The translations under genes and the position numbers were made by a program. From positions 62,001-126,000 of the forward strand of contig NZ_JALPRX010000009.1 in NCBI RefSeq assembly GCF_023223525.1: DNA of 64,000 nucleotides, read 5' to 3'. Positions 1 to 11,584 of this stretch are shown piece by piece. The notes beneath the pieces are model-generated. The model was given only the letters and a program-made list of their open reading frames with translations, made no database searches and was not told where the DNA came from. Position 1 is the first letter of the stretch. Each line of letters begins with the position of its first letter. The DNA comes from Roseomonas acroporae. GTDB lineage: Bacteria; Pseudomonadota; Alphaproteobacteria; Acetobacterales; Acetobacteraceae.

Positions 1-2
1 CG

Positions 3-1715
3 ATCGTCTATGCCCGCGCCGTGGACGCGCTGACGCCGAAGACCGGGGCGGCGGCGCTGGTCGCGGTGCCGATCGCGCTGGTGGCCGGCTACGGGCTGCT
101 GCGCATCACCGCGGCCGGCCTCGGCGAGCTGCGCGACGCGGTGTTCGTGCGGGTGCAGGCGCGCGCCTCCCGCCAGATCGCGCTGCGCGTGTTCGAGCAC
201 CTGCATGCGCTCTCGCTGCGCTTCCACCTCGACCGGCAGACGGGCGGCCTCTCCCGCGTGATCGAGCGCGGCACGCGCGGCATCATCTTCGTGCTCGACC
301 ACATGCTGTTCAACATCGTCCCGACCCTGGTCGAGATCCTGTTCGTGGTCGTGCTGCTCTGGATGCTGTTCGACATCAGCTTCGCGGCGCTGACGCTCGG
401 CGTGCTCGCCTCCTACATCGCCTTCACGCTGCTCTTCACCGACTGGCGCCTGCGCTTCCGCCGGACGATGAACGAGACCGACCAGGAGGCGAACACCAAG
501 GCGGTGGACAGCCTGCTGAACTACGAGACGGTGAAGTACTTCGGCAACGAGCGGCACGAGGCGCGGCGCTACGACGCCTCCCTCGCCCGTTACGAGAAGG
601 CCTACATCCGCTCCGAGGTGACGCTGAACGCGCTGAATTTCGGCCAGGCGGCGGTGATCTCGCTCGGGCTGATGGCGATCATGCTGCTGGCCGCGCGCGG
701 CGTGGTGGCGGGGCGGATGAGCGTCGGCGACTTCGTGCTGGTCAACACCTACCTGATCCAGCTCTACATCCCGCTCAACTTCCTCGGCTTCGTCTACCGC
801 GAGATCAAGCAGAGCCTGGTCGACATGGAGGCGATGTTCCGCCTGATGCGCGAGGAGCGCGAGGTGGCCGACGCGCCGGGCGCGCCGCCGCTCGCCGCCG
901 GCCCCGGCGAGGTGCGCTTCGAGGATGTCCGCTTCGGCTACCGACCGGACCGCGAGATCCTGCACGGCGTCTCCTTCGCCGTGCCGCCCGGCCGCACCCT
1001 CGCCATCGTCGGCCCGACAGGCGCCGGAAAATCGACCATCTCGCGCCTGCTGTTCCGCTTCTACGACGCGACGGCGGGCCGCATCCTGATCGACGGGCAG
1101 GATGTGCGCGCAGTCCAGCAGGACAGCCTGCGCGCCGCCATCGGCGTGGTGCCGCAGGACACGGTGCTGTTCAACGACACGATCCGCTACAACATCGCCT
1201 ATGGCCGCCCCGGCGCCACCCAGGCCGAGATCGAGCAGGCGGCGCGGCTGGCCCAGGTGCACGACTTCGTGCTGCGCCTGCCGCAGGGCTACGACACCAT
1301 GGTGGGCGAGCGCGGCCTGAAGCTCTCGGGCGGCGAGAAGCAGCGCGTGGCGATCGCCCGCACCATCCTGAAGGACCCGCGCATCCTGATCCTCGACGAG
1401 GCGACCAGCGCGCTCGATACCCGCACCGAGCAGGAGATCCAGTCGGCGCTGCGCACCGTCAGCCGCGACCGCACCACGCTGGTGATCGCGCACCGCCTCT
1501 CCACCGTGGTGGAGGCCGACGAGATCATCGTGCTGCAGGAAGGGAAGGTGGCCGAGCGCGGCAACCACGCCTCGCTGATGCGGGCGGACGGGCTCTACGC
1601 CGCGATGTGGCGGCGCCAGTCCGAGGCGGTGGCGGCGGCGGAAGCCGCGGCCGCGGCGGCGGCCGAGGCGGATCTGGATCGGCCGCGCGGGCGCAGCCTG
1701 GAACCGGCGACGTAG
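3..1715 (+). CDS. Atm1/HMT1-type ABC exporter, 5' partial
   Basis: Half-size ABC exporter with a fused membrane and ATPase part. The frame is open to the window edge, so the first membrane helix and true start lie upstream; an in-frame GTG at 21 is probably internal. About 570 codons are visible. The membrane domain fills the first ~285 residues. The ATPase then shows Walker A GPTGAGKST near residue 331 (counted from 21), the signature LSGGEKQ and Walker B ILILDEATSALD, so it looks catalytically complete. Motifs such as NYETVKYFGNE match the Atm1 family, which exports glutathione-linked sulfur or metal compounds across the inner membrane. The tail is Ala/Glu-rich. The exact substrate is inference. 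Confidence 0.88.
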   Translation: MVYARAVDALTPKTGAAALVAVPIALVAGYGLLRITAAGLGELRDAVFVRVQARASRQIALRVFEHLHALSLRFHLDRQTGGLSRVIERGTRGIIFVLDHMLFNIVPTLVEILFVVVLLWMLFDISFAALTLGVLASYIAFTLLFTDWRLRFRRTMNETDQEANTKAVDSLLNYETVKYFGNERHEARRYDASLARYEKAYIRSEVTLNALNFGQAAVISLGLMAIMLLAARGVVAGRMSVGDFVLVNTYLIQLYIPLNFLGFVYREIKQSLVDMEAMFRLMREEREVADAPGAPPLAAGPGEVRFEDVRFGYRPDREILHGVSFAVPPGRTLAIVGPTGAGKSTISRLLFRFYDATAGRILIDGQDVRAVQQDSLRAAIGVVPQDTVLFNDTIRYNIAYGRPGATQAEIEQAARLAQVHDFVLRLPQGYDTMVGERGLKLSGGEKQRVAIARTILKDPRILILDEATSALDTRTEQEIQSALRTVSRDRTTLVIAHRLSTVVEADEIIVLQEGKVAERGNHASLMRADGLYAAMWRRQSEAVAAAEAAAAAAAEADLDRPRGRSLEPAT

Positions 1716-1724
1716 CGCGGGCGG

Positions 1725-1990
1725 TTTTTCGGGGAAGGCGCTGCCTTCGCCGAACCCCATCCGCCTCCTGGGGAAGGCTCTGCCTTTCCCAGACCCCATC
1801 CGCCCCTGGGGAAGGCTCTGCCTTCCCCAGACCCCATCCGCCAGGAGGGCGAGGCCCTCCTGGACCTCTATTCGTTCCGGGCCTCGATTGTTGACACTGT
1901 CGGGCCATCTTTTCGAACGGGGTTTCCAAAGGGGCTTCGCCCTTTGGTGGGAGGGGGTGCGGGGGAGGGCAACGCCCTCCCCCGCCGAAG
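1725..1990. repeat. Modular palindromic repeat, copy A
   Basis: Fills the gap between the convergent ABC exporter and catalase genes. It starts with three near-identical units of the form GGGGAAGGCTCTGCCTTCCC followed by AGACCCCATCCGCC. Next come an AGGAGGGC-GAGG-CCCTCCT hairpin with CACCTCTATTCG-like flank, a spacer, an AAAGGGGCTTCGCCCTTT hairpin and a GGGGAGGGC-AAC-GCCCTCCCC hairpin beside the catalase stop. The same modules recur at four other places in the window. It could act as a two-way terminator, but no T-run follows the stems. Confidence 0.8.
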
Positions 1991-2003
1991 CAGCGCTCCG
2001 GCG

Positions 2004-4121
<2,118 letters not shown>

Positions 4122-4267
4122 GCGGCGCTCCTTACGATGTCGTTGCCATGCCTCCACGCCCGGACCTGCCGGGACGGGGGTGGTTGGCTCCGACAACGCC
4201 GGCGGCGCCGCACGGTCGCGTCCGCCGGGGCCTCGTTACGCCGGCACCGGCACGGATCCTGAACAAG

Positions 4268-5704
4268 TCAGCGCGACCGCTCCGGGTTGGGCGTCAGCAG
4301 CCGCAGGAAGCTCGCCACGCTGGCCACCGCGGCGAAGCCGACGCCGAGGCCGAGCGCCACCGTGGCGCCGTGCTCGGGCGAGAGGGTGAAGCACAGCGCC
4401 ACCAGCGCGGCGCCCACGGTCTGGCCGATCAGCCGCGCCATGGCGACGATGCCGCTGGCCCCGCCCGCCCGCTCCGGCGGCGCGCTCGACATCAGCGCCT
4501 TCATGTTGGGCGACTGGAAGAAGCCGAAGCCGATGCCGCAGAGCGCCATCCGCCAGCCGATGTCGAACACCGAAGGGTCGGCCGGCAGCGTCGCCAGCAG
4601 CGCCATGCCGAGGGCGAGCAGCACCAGCCCGACGCCGCCGAGCAGGCCGGGGTTGTGCCGGTCCGAGAGCGGGCCGGCGATCAGCCCCATCAGCGCCACC
4701 GCCACCGGCCAGGGCGTCATCAGGAAGCCCGTCTCCACCTGGGAGCGGCCGAGCGCGTGCTGGAGGAAGAAGGGCAGCGAGACGAAGGCGAGGCCCTGGG
4801 TCGCGAAGGAGCAGGTGGAGGTCAGCGCCGAGAGGGCGAAGAGCGGCCGCCGGAACAGGTCCACCGGCAGCATCGGCGCCGGGCTGCTCGCCTCCCGCCG
4901 CACCAGCAGCAGGATCAGCAGCAGGGCGGCGCCCAGCTCGGCGGCCAGGGTCAGCGGCCCGGCCTGGTGCGCCGCCTCGCCGATCGCCAGGATCAGCAGG
5001 CCGAAGCCGGCGGCGTTCAGCAGCGCGCCGGCGAGGTCGAAGCGGTGGCCGGAGCGTGCCGTCTCGGGCAGGGCGCGCAGCAGCACGACCACGGCGAGCA
5101 GGCCGAAGGGCACGTTCACCGCGAACAGCCAGGGCCAGGGGCCGACCGAGAGGATCAGCGAGGCGATGGTCGGGCCGGCGGCGAAGGAGACCGCCACCAT
5201 GGTGGCGTTGAGCCCGACCCCGCGCCCGAGCTGGGCGCGCGGGTAGACGAAGCGCAGCAGCGCGGTGTTGACGCTCATCACCCCCGCCGCGCCGAGCCCC
5301 TGCAGCAGCCGCGCCGCGGCGAGCGTCGGCAGCGACCAGGCGAGGGCGCAGAGCAGCGAGGCCAGGGTGAACAGCGCCACGCCGCCGATGTAGATCCGCC
5401 GGTGCCCGACGATGTCGCCCAGTGCCGCGCAGGGCAGCAGCGCCGCCACCATGGCGAGCTGGTAGGCGTTGATCACCCAGACCGAGGCCGCCGCGCTGGT
5501 CCGCAGGTCGGCCGCGATGGCGGGCAGGGCGGTGTTGGCGATGGCGATGTCGAGCGTCGCCATCATGATCGCGATCATGATGGCGATGACGGCACGGCGG
5601 CGCTGCGCCGGCGGCAGGCCGTCCATGGGGGGAGGGGAGGGGGGCGCGGTGGCGGGGCTGCCGCCGGCATCGCCCGCCGGGCGCAACTGCGTCTCTGCCG
5701 ACAT
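4268..5704 (-). CDS. MFS drug/solute exporter, DHA2-like (14 helices)
   Basis: Proton-driven efflux pump of 478 residues in the inner membrane. The N-terminal helix carries the ATLDIAIANTALPAIAADL motif typical of the DHA2 (EmrB/QacA) branch, and the loop after helix 2 has the MFS motif-A remnant GDIVGHRRIYIGG. About fourteen hydrophobic stretches can be counted. I chose the ATG at 5704; the frame is open further upstream but that part is Arg/Pro-rich and unlike a transporter. It is divergent from the ABC exporter at 5944. No partner membrane-fusion protein is adjacent, so it may work alone. The substrate is unknown. Confidence 0.85.
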   Translation of the reverse strand: MSAETQLRPAGDAGGSPATAPPSPPPMDGLPPAQRRRAVIAIMIAIMMATLDIAIANTALPAIAADLRTSAAASVWVINAYQLAMVAALLPCAALGDIVGHRRIYIGGVALFTLASLLCALAWSLPTLAAARLLQGLGAAGVMSVNTALLRFVYPRAQLGRGVGLNATMVAVSFAAGPTIASLILSVGPWPWLFAVNVPFGLLAVVVLLRALPETARSGHRFDLAGALLNAAGFGLLILAIGEAAHQAGPLTLAAELGAALLLILLLVRREASSPAPMLPVDLFRRPLFALSALTSTCSFATQGLAFVSLPFFLQHALGRSQVETGFLMTPWPVAVALMGLIAGPLSDRHNPGLLGGVGLVLLALGMALLATLPADPSVFDIGWRMALCGIGFGFFQSPNMKALMSSAPPERAGGASGIVAMARLIGQTVGAALVALCFTLSPEHGATVALGLGVGFAAVASVASFLRLLTPNPERSR

Positions 5705-5943
5705 GCCTGATCCGGTTCCCCCCGCCTGCCGCCGTCCGGCCAGGATGCCGCAGCGCGGCAGGGCGGGAAACCGGGACACCCGGGCGGTTTCGGCGGGTCT
5801 GGCCTGCCGGCGACGGGGATGGTTCCGGACCTGCCGCCCGCCGCCCGCCGCCCCCCTGGGGCGACGGCAGGAAGGGCTGGCCGCGAACAATTCACCGTCC
5901 GGGCCGGTTGACCGATCCGTGCCCCGGGCGCGTTCTGCCCGCC

Positions 5944-7812
5944 ATGCTGTTCCGCTTCTTCGAGGGGCTGGTCGACCCCACCGCGGCCCCTGGCCGCCCC
6001 GCCGCGCGGATCGCCGGCGTGCCGGTGCCGGAACGGCCGCCGCCGCGCACCCTGGCCGGCTTCTACTGGTACTTCCTGCGCCAGGCCCGGGTGCTGTTCG
6101 CGGCGCTGTTCGTGGCGGGCGGGTTGGTGGCGCTGATGGACGCGCTGGTGCCGGTCGCGATCGGGCGGCTGGTGGCGATGGTCTCCTCGGCGGGGGAGCC
6201 GGCGCGGCTCTGGGCCGAATCCTGGCACGTCCTGGCCGGGCTCGCCCTGCTGTTCCTGGTGCTGCGGCCGGCGGCGCTGCTGTTGCAGAACCTCGTCACC
6301 CAGCAGGGCATCAACGCCAACGTGACCAGCCTGATCCGCTGGCAGAGCCACTGGCACGTGGTCCGCCAGGGCTGGGGCTTCTTCCAGGACGACTTCGCCG
6401 GCCGCATCGCCACCCGCGTCACCCAGACCGGCCCGGCGCTGCGCGAGAGCCTGGTGCAGGCGGTGAACGCCGTCTGGTACATCGTCGTCTACGGCAGCAT
6501 CGCGGTGGGGCTGCTCGCCGCCGCCGACTGGCGACTCGCCCTGCCCATCCTGGTCTGGTTCGTCGCCTACGCGACGCTGCTGCGCTTCCTGGTGCCGCGC
6601 ATGCGCGACCGGGCGCGGGCCGCCTCCGAGGCGCGCTCGCTGCTCACCGGCCGGATCGTGGACAGCTACACCAACATCCTCACCGTCAAGCTCTTCGCCC
6701 GCGCCCGCGACGAGGACGCGCACGTCCGCGAATCGCTCGACATGCTGACGGAGGCCTTCCGCCGGCAGATGCGGCAGGTGACGTGGAACGGCTTCCTGCT
6801 CTCCTCGCTCAACGCGCTGCTGCTGGTGGGCACGGCGGGGCTGGCGCTGTTCCTCTGGTCGCGCGGCGCCTTCGGGGTGGGGACGGTCGCGACCGCGATC
6901 CCGATGGCCTGGCAGATCGCCAACATCTCGGGCTGGGTCTCCTTCAACGTCACCGCGATCTTCGAGAACATCGGCGTGGTGCAGGAGGGCATGGCGACCA
7001 TCGCCCGCGAGCCGACCGCGCCCGACCCGCCCGGCGCCCGGCCGCTGCGCGTCACGCACGGGGCGATCCGCTTCGAGGGGGTGCGGTTCGGCTACGGGCG
7101 GGAGGCCGGGGTGCTCAAGGGGCTCGACCTCGCGATCGCGCCGGGCGAGCGGATCGGGCTGGTCGGGCGTTCCGGGGCGGGCAAGTCCACCCTGGTCAAC
7201 CTGCTGCTGCGCTTCCACGCGCCGGAGTCGGGGCGGATCCTGATCGACGGGCAGGACATCGCCGGCGTGACGCAGGAATCGCTGCGCGGGGCGATCGGCA
7301 TGGTGACGCAGGACACCTCCCTGCTGCACCGCTCGATCCGCGACAACATCCGCTACGGCCGGCCCGGGGCGACCGAGGCCGAGATCGAGGCGGCGGCGCG
7401 GCGCGCCCATGCGGAGGAGTTCATCCTCGGCCTGGAGGACTGGCGCGGGCGGCAGGGCTACGACGCGCATGCCGGCGAGCGCGGGGTGCGCCTCTCCGGC
7501 GGCCAGCGGCAGCGCGTCGCCATCGCCCGGGTGCTGCTGAAGGACGCGCCGATCCTGGTGCTGGACGAGGCCACCTCGGCGCTCGATTCGGAGGTCGAGG
7601 CGGCGATCCAGGAGCAGCTCGACGCGCTGATGGCGGGCAAGACGGTGATCGCCATCGCCCACCGCCTCTCCACCATCGCCCGGATGGACCGGCTGGTGGT
7701 GCTGGAGGGCGGCCGCGTCGCCGAGACCGGCACGCACGAGGCGCTGCTGCGTCGGGACGGCGTCTATGCCGCGCTGTGGCGGCGGCAGTCGGGCGCCTTC
7801 ATCGAGGCGTGA
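5944..7812 (+). CDS. ABC exporter, MsbA/multidrug half-transporter
   Basis: Fused membrane and ATPase exporter, 622 residues from ATG 5944. A TTG at 5908 would add twelve residues, but LFRFFEGLVDPTA directly after the ATG resembles the usual N-terminus of this group. Six helices fall within the first ~330 residues. The ATPase has GRSGAGKST (Walker A), LSGGQRQRVAIAR (signature), ILVLDEATSALD (Walker B) and the switch His in IAIAHRLST, so it should be active. The family exports lipids or hydrophobic compounds as homodimers. It is divergent from the MFS pump at 4268; whether the two pumps share control cannot be seen. Confidence 0.87.
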   Translation: MLFRFFEGLVDPTAAPGRPAARIAGVPVPERPPPRTLAGFYWYFLRQARVLFAALFVAGGLVALMDALVPVAIGRLVAMVSSAGEPARLWAESWHVLAGLALLFLVLRPAALLLQNLVTQQGINANVTSLIRWQSHWHVVRQGWGFFQDDFAGRIATRVTQTGPALRESLVQAVNAVWYIVVYGSIAVGLLAAADWRLALPILVWFVAYATLLRFLVPRMRDRARAASEARSLLTGRIVDSYTNILTVKLFARARDEDAHVRESLDMLTEAFRRQMRQVTWNGFLLSSLNALLLVGTAGLALFLWSRGAFGVGTVATAIPMAWQIANISGWVSFNVTAIFENIGVVQEGMATIAREPTAPDPPGARPLRVTHGAIRFEGVRFGYGREAGVLKGLDLAIAPGERIGLVGRSGAGKSTLVNLLLRFHAPESGRILIDGQDIAGVTQESLRGAIGMVTQDTSLLHRSIRDNIRYGRPGATEAEIEAAARRAHAEEFILGLEDWRGRQGYDAHAGERGVRLSGGQRQRVAIARVLLKDAPILVLDEATSALDSEVEAAIQEQLDALMAGKTVIAIAHRLSTIARMDRLVVLEGGRVAETGTHEALLRRDGVYAALWRRQSGAFIEA

Positions 7813-7918
7813 GGGGCGGGGCCGTCAGCCCCGCGCGGGCCCCTGGCCGGTACGTCCACGAGCCCCCCTCGGCCGGCGCCGGGACCGCCGGCGACGCACG
7901 CGACGGCGACCGGTCGCG

Positions 7919-8470
7919 TCAGCCCTCATCCGCCGGGACGTAGGGGATCATGCCCTTCTCGTGGGCGATCCGCTGCACCTCCCGCGGCATGGCGCGCAGG
8001 TCGACCAGCATGCCGTTCACCTCCGCCATCCACACCAGCGGATTGCGGTCGACGAGGTCGCGGCGCATCCAGGTCGGGTCCATGCGGCCGGTGCGCAGCG
8101 CCTGCGTGATCACCTTCGCCCTGGCGCTCGCCGTGCTCTGGCCGACGCCGAATCCCGCCGCGACCTCGGCCATGGTCATGGACGGCCTGCTCGCCTTGTC
8201 GGAGAGGAAGTTGATCTGGCCGAGGGCATGGATGATGCCGCAGGCCCAGCCGCGCGCCTGGCCGGAGGCGAGGGGACTCGGCCGCTTGCGCGCGAGCGCG
8301 GCCGCCATGGCGCGTGCCAGGTCGCGGTACTCCTCGTCCAGATGGTCGCGGCAGAAGGCGTCGGTCTGCGCGACCACGGCCTCGTAGCGCGGCTGCATGG
8401 CCTTCGGGACGGTGCCGGACCGGGATACCGGCAAGGCGAGCCTCGCTGTGTCGGCGATACGGGGCACCAT
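7919..8470 (-). CDS. DUF6398 domain protein
   Basis: A 183-residue cytoplasmic protein of unknown role. The centre (LASGQARGWACGIIHALGQ then FLSD) and the following helix-turn-helix-like part (VAAGFGVGQSTASARAKVI) match my memory of the DUF6398 family, whose members carry an HTH-like segment. The C-terminal third (RNPLVWMAEVNGMLVDLR) is also family-like. A TTG at 8494 would add eight residues; the ATG is preferred though neither has a strong ribosome site. It lies between the ABC exporter and the carbonic anhydrase, probably as its own unit. DNA binding is inference only. Confidence 0.7.
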   Translation of the reverse strand: MVPRIADTARLALPVSRSGTVPKAMQPRYEAVVAQTDAFCRDHLDEEYRDLARAMAAALARKRPSPLASGQARGWACGIIHALGQINFLSDKASRPSMTMAEVAAGFGVGQSTASARAKVITQALRTGRMDPTWMRRDLVDRNPLVWMAEVNGMLVDLRAMPREVQRIAHEKGMIPYVPADEG

Positions 8471-8533
8471 GCCAGCCGGTGCGGGCACCGGCAAGGAATC
8501 GAGGTGGCGGGACGCCGCCGCGCCCTCCCGCCG

Positions 8534-9247
8534 CTACAGCATCCGCACCTGCCCGGTCGCCAGCTCGTAGATGCCGCCGGCGACCGCCAGCCGGCCCTCG
8601 CCGATCAGCTTCGCCAGGATCGGCGAGCCCTCCAGCCGGCGCATGGCGTGGCGCACATTCGCCTCCAGCGCCCGCGTCGCGAGGTCCGGTCCCGGGTCGC
8701 GCAGCGCCGGCTCGATGCCGGGCTTCATGGCGTTCACCAGCGTGGCGATGTCGCCGGGCAGGTCGTTGTTGCCCTCGCGCAACACCTTCACCGTGGCGTC
8801 CACCGCGCCGCAGCTCGTGTGGCCGAGCACCAGGATGGCCCGGGTGCCGAGCACGGCGGCGCCGAATTCCAGGCTGCCCAGCCCGTCCGCGTTGACGAAA
8901 TTGCCCGCCACCCGGACGACGAAGAGATCGCCCGGGCCCTCGTCGAACAGGAGTTCCGGCGCAACCCGGGAATCGGCGCAGGCGAGCACGGCGGCGAAGG
9001 GATGCTGGGCGGCGGCGCGTGCCGCCCGGCCGGCGGAGAAGTCCCGCGCCTGCGGGGTGTCGGCGACGTAGCGGCGGTTGCCGGCCGCCAGCCGCTCCAG
9101 CGCCGCCCGCGGCGCCATGGGCGCGGCTGCCTGGCCGGCCGCGCCCTGCGCCAGGGCAAGGCCCGGCAGGGAAAGCGCCCCGAGCGTCGGGGGGCCGGCC
9201 AGCAACCGGCGCCGCGACGGGCCCGGTGCCTTGCAATTGATGCACAT
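8534..9247 (-). CDS. Tat-exported beta-carbonic anhydrase
   Basis: Zinc enzyme interconverting carbon dioxide and bicarbonate, 237 residues. The zinc ligands and dyad of the beta class are visible: C90, D92 and R94 in CADSR, and H143 and C146 in GHTSCGAVD. The N-terminus has SRRRLLAG followed by a hydrophobic run and ALAQ near residue 33, which reads as a Tat signal, so the enzyme probably works in the periplasm. The ATG at 9247 was chosen because it places this signal at the very N-terminus; GGAG lies further upstream than usual. It is divergent from the atp operon, about 270 bases away. Confidence 0.9.
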   Translation of the reverse strand: MCINCKAPGPSRRRLLAGPPTLGALSLPGLALAQGAAGQAAAPMAPRAALERLAAGNRRYVADTPQARDFSAGRAARAAAQHPFAAVLACADSRVAPELLFDEGPGDLFVVRVAGNFVNADGLGSLEFGAAVLGTRAILVLGHTSCGAVDATVKVLREGNNDLPGDIATLVNAMKPGIEPALRDPGPDLATRALEANVRHAMRRLEGSPILAKLIGEGRLAVAGGIYELATGQVRML

Positions 9248-9519
9248 GGCGTTTCGATTCTCCGCTTCGCCGCCACGGTATGGTGCAACCGGCCGGGCCT
9301 GCAACCGAAGGCGGTGCATCGCCGGGCGCGCCGCGTGCCCGGCCGCGCGCCCGTTGGCCAACGGCCGGCCAGCCGGGGGCCACTCTTCGGCGCCTGGAAC
9401 GCTTCCGGCCGCCACGCCGGCACGCCGGCCGATCGTTCCGGGCCGTCCTCACCTTGACACCCCGCCGGGGGCGCCTTACGAGCGGGCCGCTTTCCGGCGG
9501 CGACCCGTTGGAGGAGCCT

Positions 9520-9822
9520 GTGAACGAGCAGAACGGTTTCGAAGAGCGCCTGCGGGAGGCGCGGGGCCGGCATGGCCTCGATCGGGCGGCGCAGGAGCAG
9601 GGCTCCGGCGCCTCCGGGCTTCCCGGCGGCTCGATGGGGCTCGGCCTGCGCGCGGGCATCGAGGTGGTCTCGGCACTGATCGCGGGCGTCGCGCTCGGGT
9701 GGGTGCTGGATCGCTGGCTCGGCACGTTCCCATGGCTGCTCCTGCTGGGGTTCGTGCTGGGCGCTGCCGCCGGGATCCTGAACGTCTACCGACTGTTCGC
9801 CCCCCGCCGCGGCATTCATTGA
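9520..9822 (+). CDS. atpI: F0F1 ATP synthase assembly protein AtpI/AtpZ family
   Basis: Small membrane protein of 100 residues that opens the F0 operon. The start is GTG 9520, preceded by GGAGGAG at 9510-9516. A hydrophilic N-terminus (GFEERLREARGRHGLDR) is followed by two helices (IEVVSALIAGVALGWVLDRWL and WLLLLGFVLGAAAGILNVYRLF), the classic AtpI layout. The family helps assemble the c-ring or carry magnesium. It ends 19 bases before atpB and is surely cotranscribed with it. Confidence 0.9.
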   Translation: MNEQNGFEERLREARGRHGLDRAAQEQGSGASGLPGGSMGLGLRAGIEVVSALIAGVALGWVLDRWLGTFPWLLLLGFVLGAAAGILNVYRLFAPRRGIH

Positions 9823-9841
9823 CGGGACGAGGGAGCCGGAA

Positions 9842-10597
9842 GTGGCCGCAGAGGGCAGTTCGATCGACGCGCTGGGCCAGTTCGAGCTGGTGCCCGTCTT
9901 CGGGCGGATCGGCGCCAGCGTCGGGTTCACCCAGTCTTCCGCCCACATGCTGCTGGTGGTCGGGCTCATCACCCTGCTGCTGATGGCGGGCATCGGCGCG
10001 CGCGCCGTGATCCCCGGCCGGCTGCAGGCGCTGACCGAATCCCTCTACGAATTCATCCAGGACATGGTGGTCAGCCAGGTGGGCGAGGAGGGGAAGCGCT
10101 ACTTCCCCTTCGTGTTCACCCTGTTCATGTTCATCCTGTTCGGCAACCTGATCGGCCTGTTCCCCTTCGCCTTCACCTTCACCAGCCACATCGCCGTCAC
10201 CTTCGCGCTGGCCGCGATCGTGTTCGTGCTGATCACGGTGGTGGCGCTGCGGCTGCACGGGCTGAAGTTCTTCGGCTACTTCTTCCCGGAGGGCGCGCCG
10301 CTCTGGCTGGCGCCCATCATCATCCCGGTGGAGATCGTCTCCTACCTCTCGCGCCCGGTCAGCCTCTCGATCCGTCTCTTCGCCAACATGGTGGCGGGAC
10401 ACGTGATGCTGCAGGTCTTCGCGAGCTTCATCGTGATGCTGGGCGGGCTCGGGCTGATCGGCAAGATCGTCGCCGTCGGCCCGCTCGCCCTCAACGTCGT
10501 GCTCATCGGGTTCGAGATCCTGGTCGGCTTCCTGCAGGCCTACGTGTTCGCGATCCTGACCAGCATCTACCTGCACGACGCGGTGCACCTGCACTAA
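9842..10597 (+). CDS. atpB: ATP synthase F0 subunit a
   Basis: Proton-channel subunit of the ATP synthase, 251 residues, inner membrane. GTG start at 9842, with GGGAGCCGGAA before it. The essential Arg sits in SLSIRLFANMVAGH, the helix facing the c-ring, and the C-terminal helix ends FAILTSIYLHDAVHLH, as in other alphaproteobacteria. It lies second in the order I-a-c-b'-b. The F1 genes are not in the window, which fits the split F0/F1 arrangement common in alphaproteobacteria. Confidence 0.97.
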   Translation: MAAEGSSIDALGQFELVPVFGRIGASVGFTQSSAHMLLVVGLITLLLMAGIGARAVIPGRLQALTESLYEFIQDMVVSQVGEEGKRYFPFVFTLFMFILFGNLIGLFPFAFTFTSHIAVTFALAAIVFVLITVVALRLHGLKFFGYFFPEGAPLWLAPIIIPVEIVSYLSRPVSLSIRLFANMVAGHVMLQVFASFIVMLGGLGLIGKIVAVGPLALNVVLIGFEILVGFLQAYVFAILTSIYLHDAVHLH

Positions 10598-10689
10598 GGG
10601 GCGCCACCGGGGCCTCCCCGCGGGCGCTCCCCGCGGCGGACCCGTTCCTGCCACCCATACGGACATCTCCCTAGGAAGGACCGCTACCC

Positions 10690-10935
10690 ATGGACGCTGC
10701 TGCCGCCACCGCCCTGATCCCCGCCTTCAAGGCCCTCGGCGCCGGCCTCGCCGTGATCGCCCTGTTCGGCGTCGGCCTCGGCATCGGCAACATCTTCTCC
10801 TCGCTGATCTCCTCGGTCGCCCGCAACCCCGGCGCCCGCGACGCGGTGTTCCCGATCGGCATCCTGGGCTTCGCCCTGACCGAGGCGGTGGCGCTGTTCG
10901 CGCTGCTGATCGCCTTCCTCATCCTGTTCGTCTGA
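10690..10935 (+). CDS. atpE: ATP synthase F0 subunit c
   Basis: Proteolipid subunit of the rotating c-ring, 81 residues. Two helices are joined by the polar loop ARNP (residues 44-47). The first helix has the alternating Gly pattern G27, G29, G31, G33, and the proton-carrying carboxylate is E65 in [19 protein letters not shown] at 10672-10679 gives a strong ribosome site, as expected for a subunit needed in many copies. The 92-base gap before it is the longest inside the first half of the operon. Confidence 0.97.
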   Translation: MDAAAATALIPAFKALGAGLAVIALFGVGLGIGNIFSSLISSVARNPGARDAVFPIGILGFALTEAVALFALLIAFLILFV

Positions 10936-11073
10936 GCCGGCCCGCCCGCGCCGCCCGACCGGGCGGCGCGGCGCGCGCCGAGCATGGCCGGGACGGCGCG
11001 GCGCGCCGATGACGGCCAGGACCAGGTCGGGCCGCGGGCCCGGCCCACACGGCAGGAACGGGACCGCAGCACG

Positions 11074-11571
11074 ATGCCGCAGCTCAACCTGACCGATCTG
11101 ATGATCGCCCAGATCGTCTGGCTGCTGATCATCTTCGGTCTCCTCTACATCATCCTGTCCGGCACCGTGCTGCCGCGCATCGGGGCCGTGCTGGAGGATC
11201 GGCGCAGCCGCATCGCCGCCGACCTCGACGCCGCCCGCGCCGCCAAGGCCGAGGCCGACGCCGCCATGGAGGCGCACCGCCTCGCCACGGCGCAGGCGCG
11301 GGCCGAGGCGAACGCGGCGATCGCCGCCGCCACCCAGTCGGCCCAGGCCGACGCCAATGCCCGCGCCGAGGCGCTGCAGGCGCGCCTCGACGAGCAGATC
11401 GAGGCCGCCGAGCGGCGCATCTCGGCCGCGCGCGACAGCGCCATGGGCGCGCTGCGCGAGGTCGCCACCGACACCGCCGAGGCGCTGGTGCAACGACTGA
11501 CCGGCAATGCCGACCGCAACGCGGTCGACGCCGCCGTCGGGCGCGAGCTCGCCGCCCGCGGCCGCGCCTGA
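11074..11571 (+). CDS. atpF': ATP synthase F0 subunit b'
   Basis: Peripheral-stalk subunit b', 165 residues: one N-terminal membrane helix (QIVWLLIIFGLLYIILSGTVLP) then a long Ala/Glu/Arg-rich helix that pairs with subunit b. I start it at ATG 11074, which puts PQLNLTDLMIAQ at the N-terminus, the usual beginning in this family; an in-frame ATG at 10984 would add 30 unrelated residues. The next gene (subunit b) begins 13 bases after its stop. Paired b and b' genes are typical of photosynthetic and many other alphaproteobacteria. Confidence 0.93.
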   Translation: MPQLNLTDLMIAQIVWLLIIFGLLYIILSGTVLPRIGAVLEDRRSRIAADLDAARAAKAEADAAMEAHRLATAQARAEANAAIAAATQSAQADANARAEALQARLDEQIEAAERRISAARDSAMGALREVATDTAEALVQRLTGNADRNAVDAAVGRELAARGRA

Positions 11572-11584
11572 GGGAAGCGCCAGC

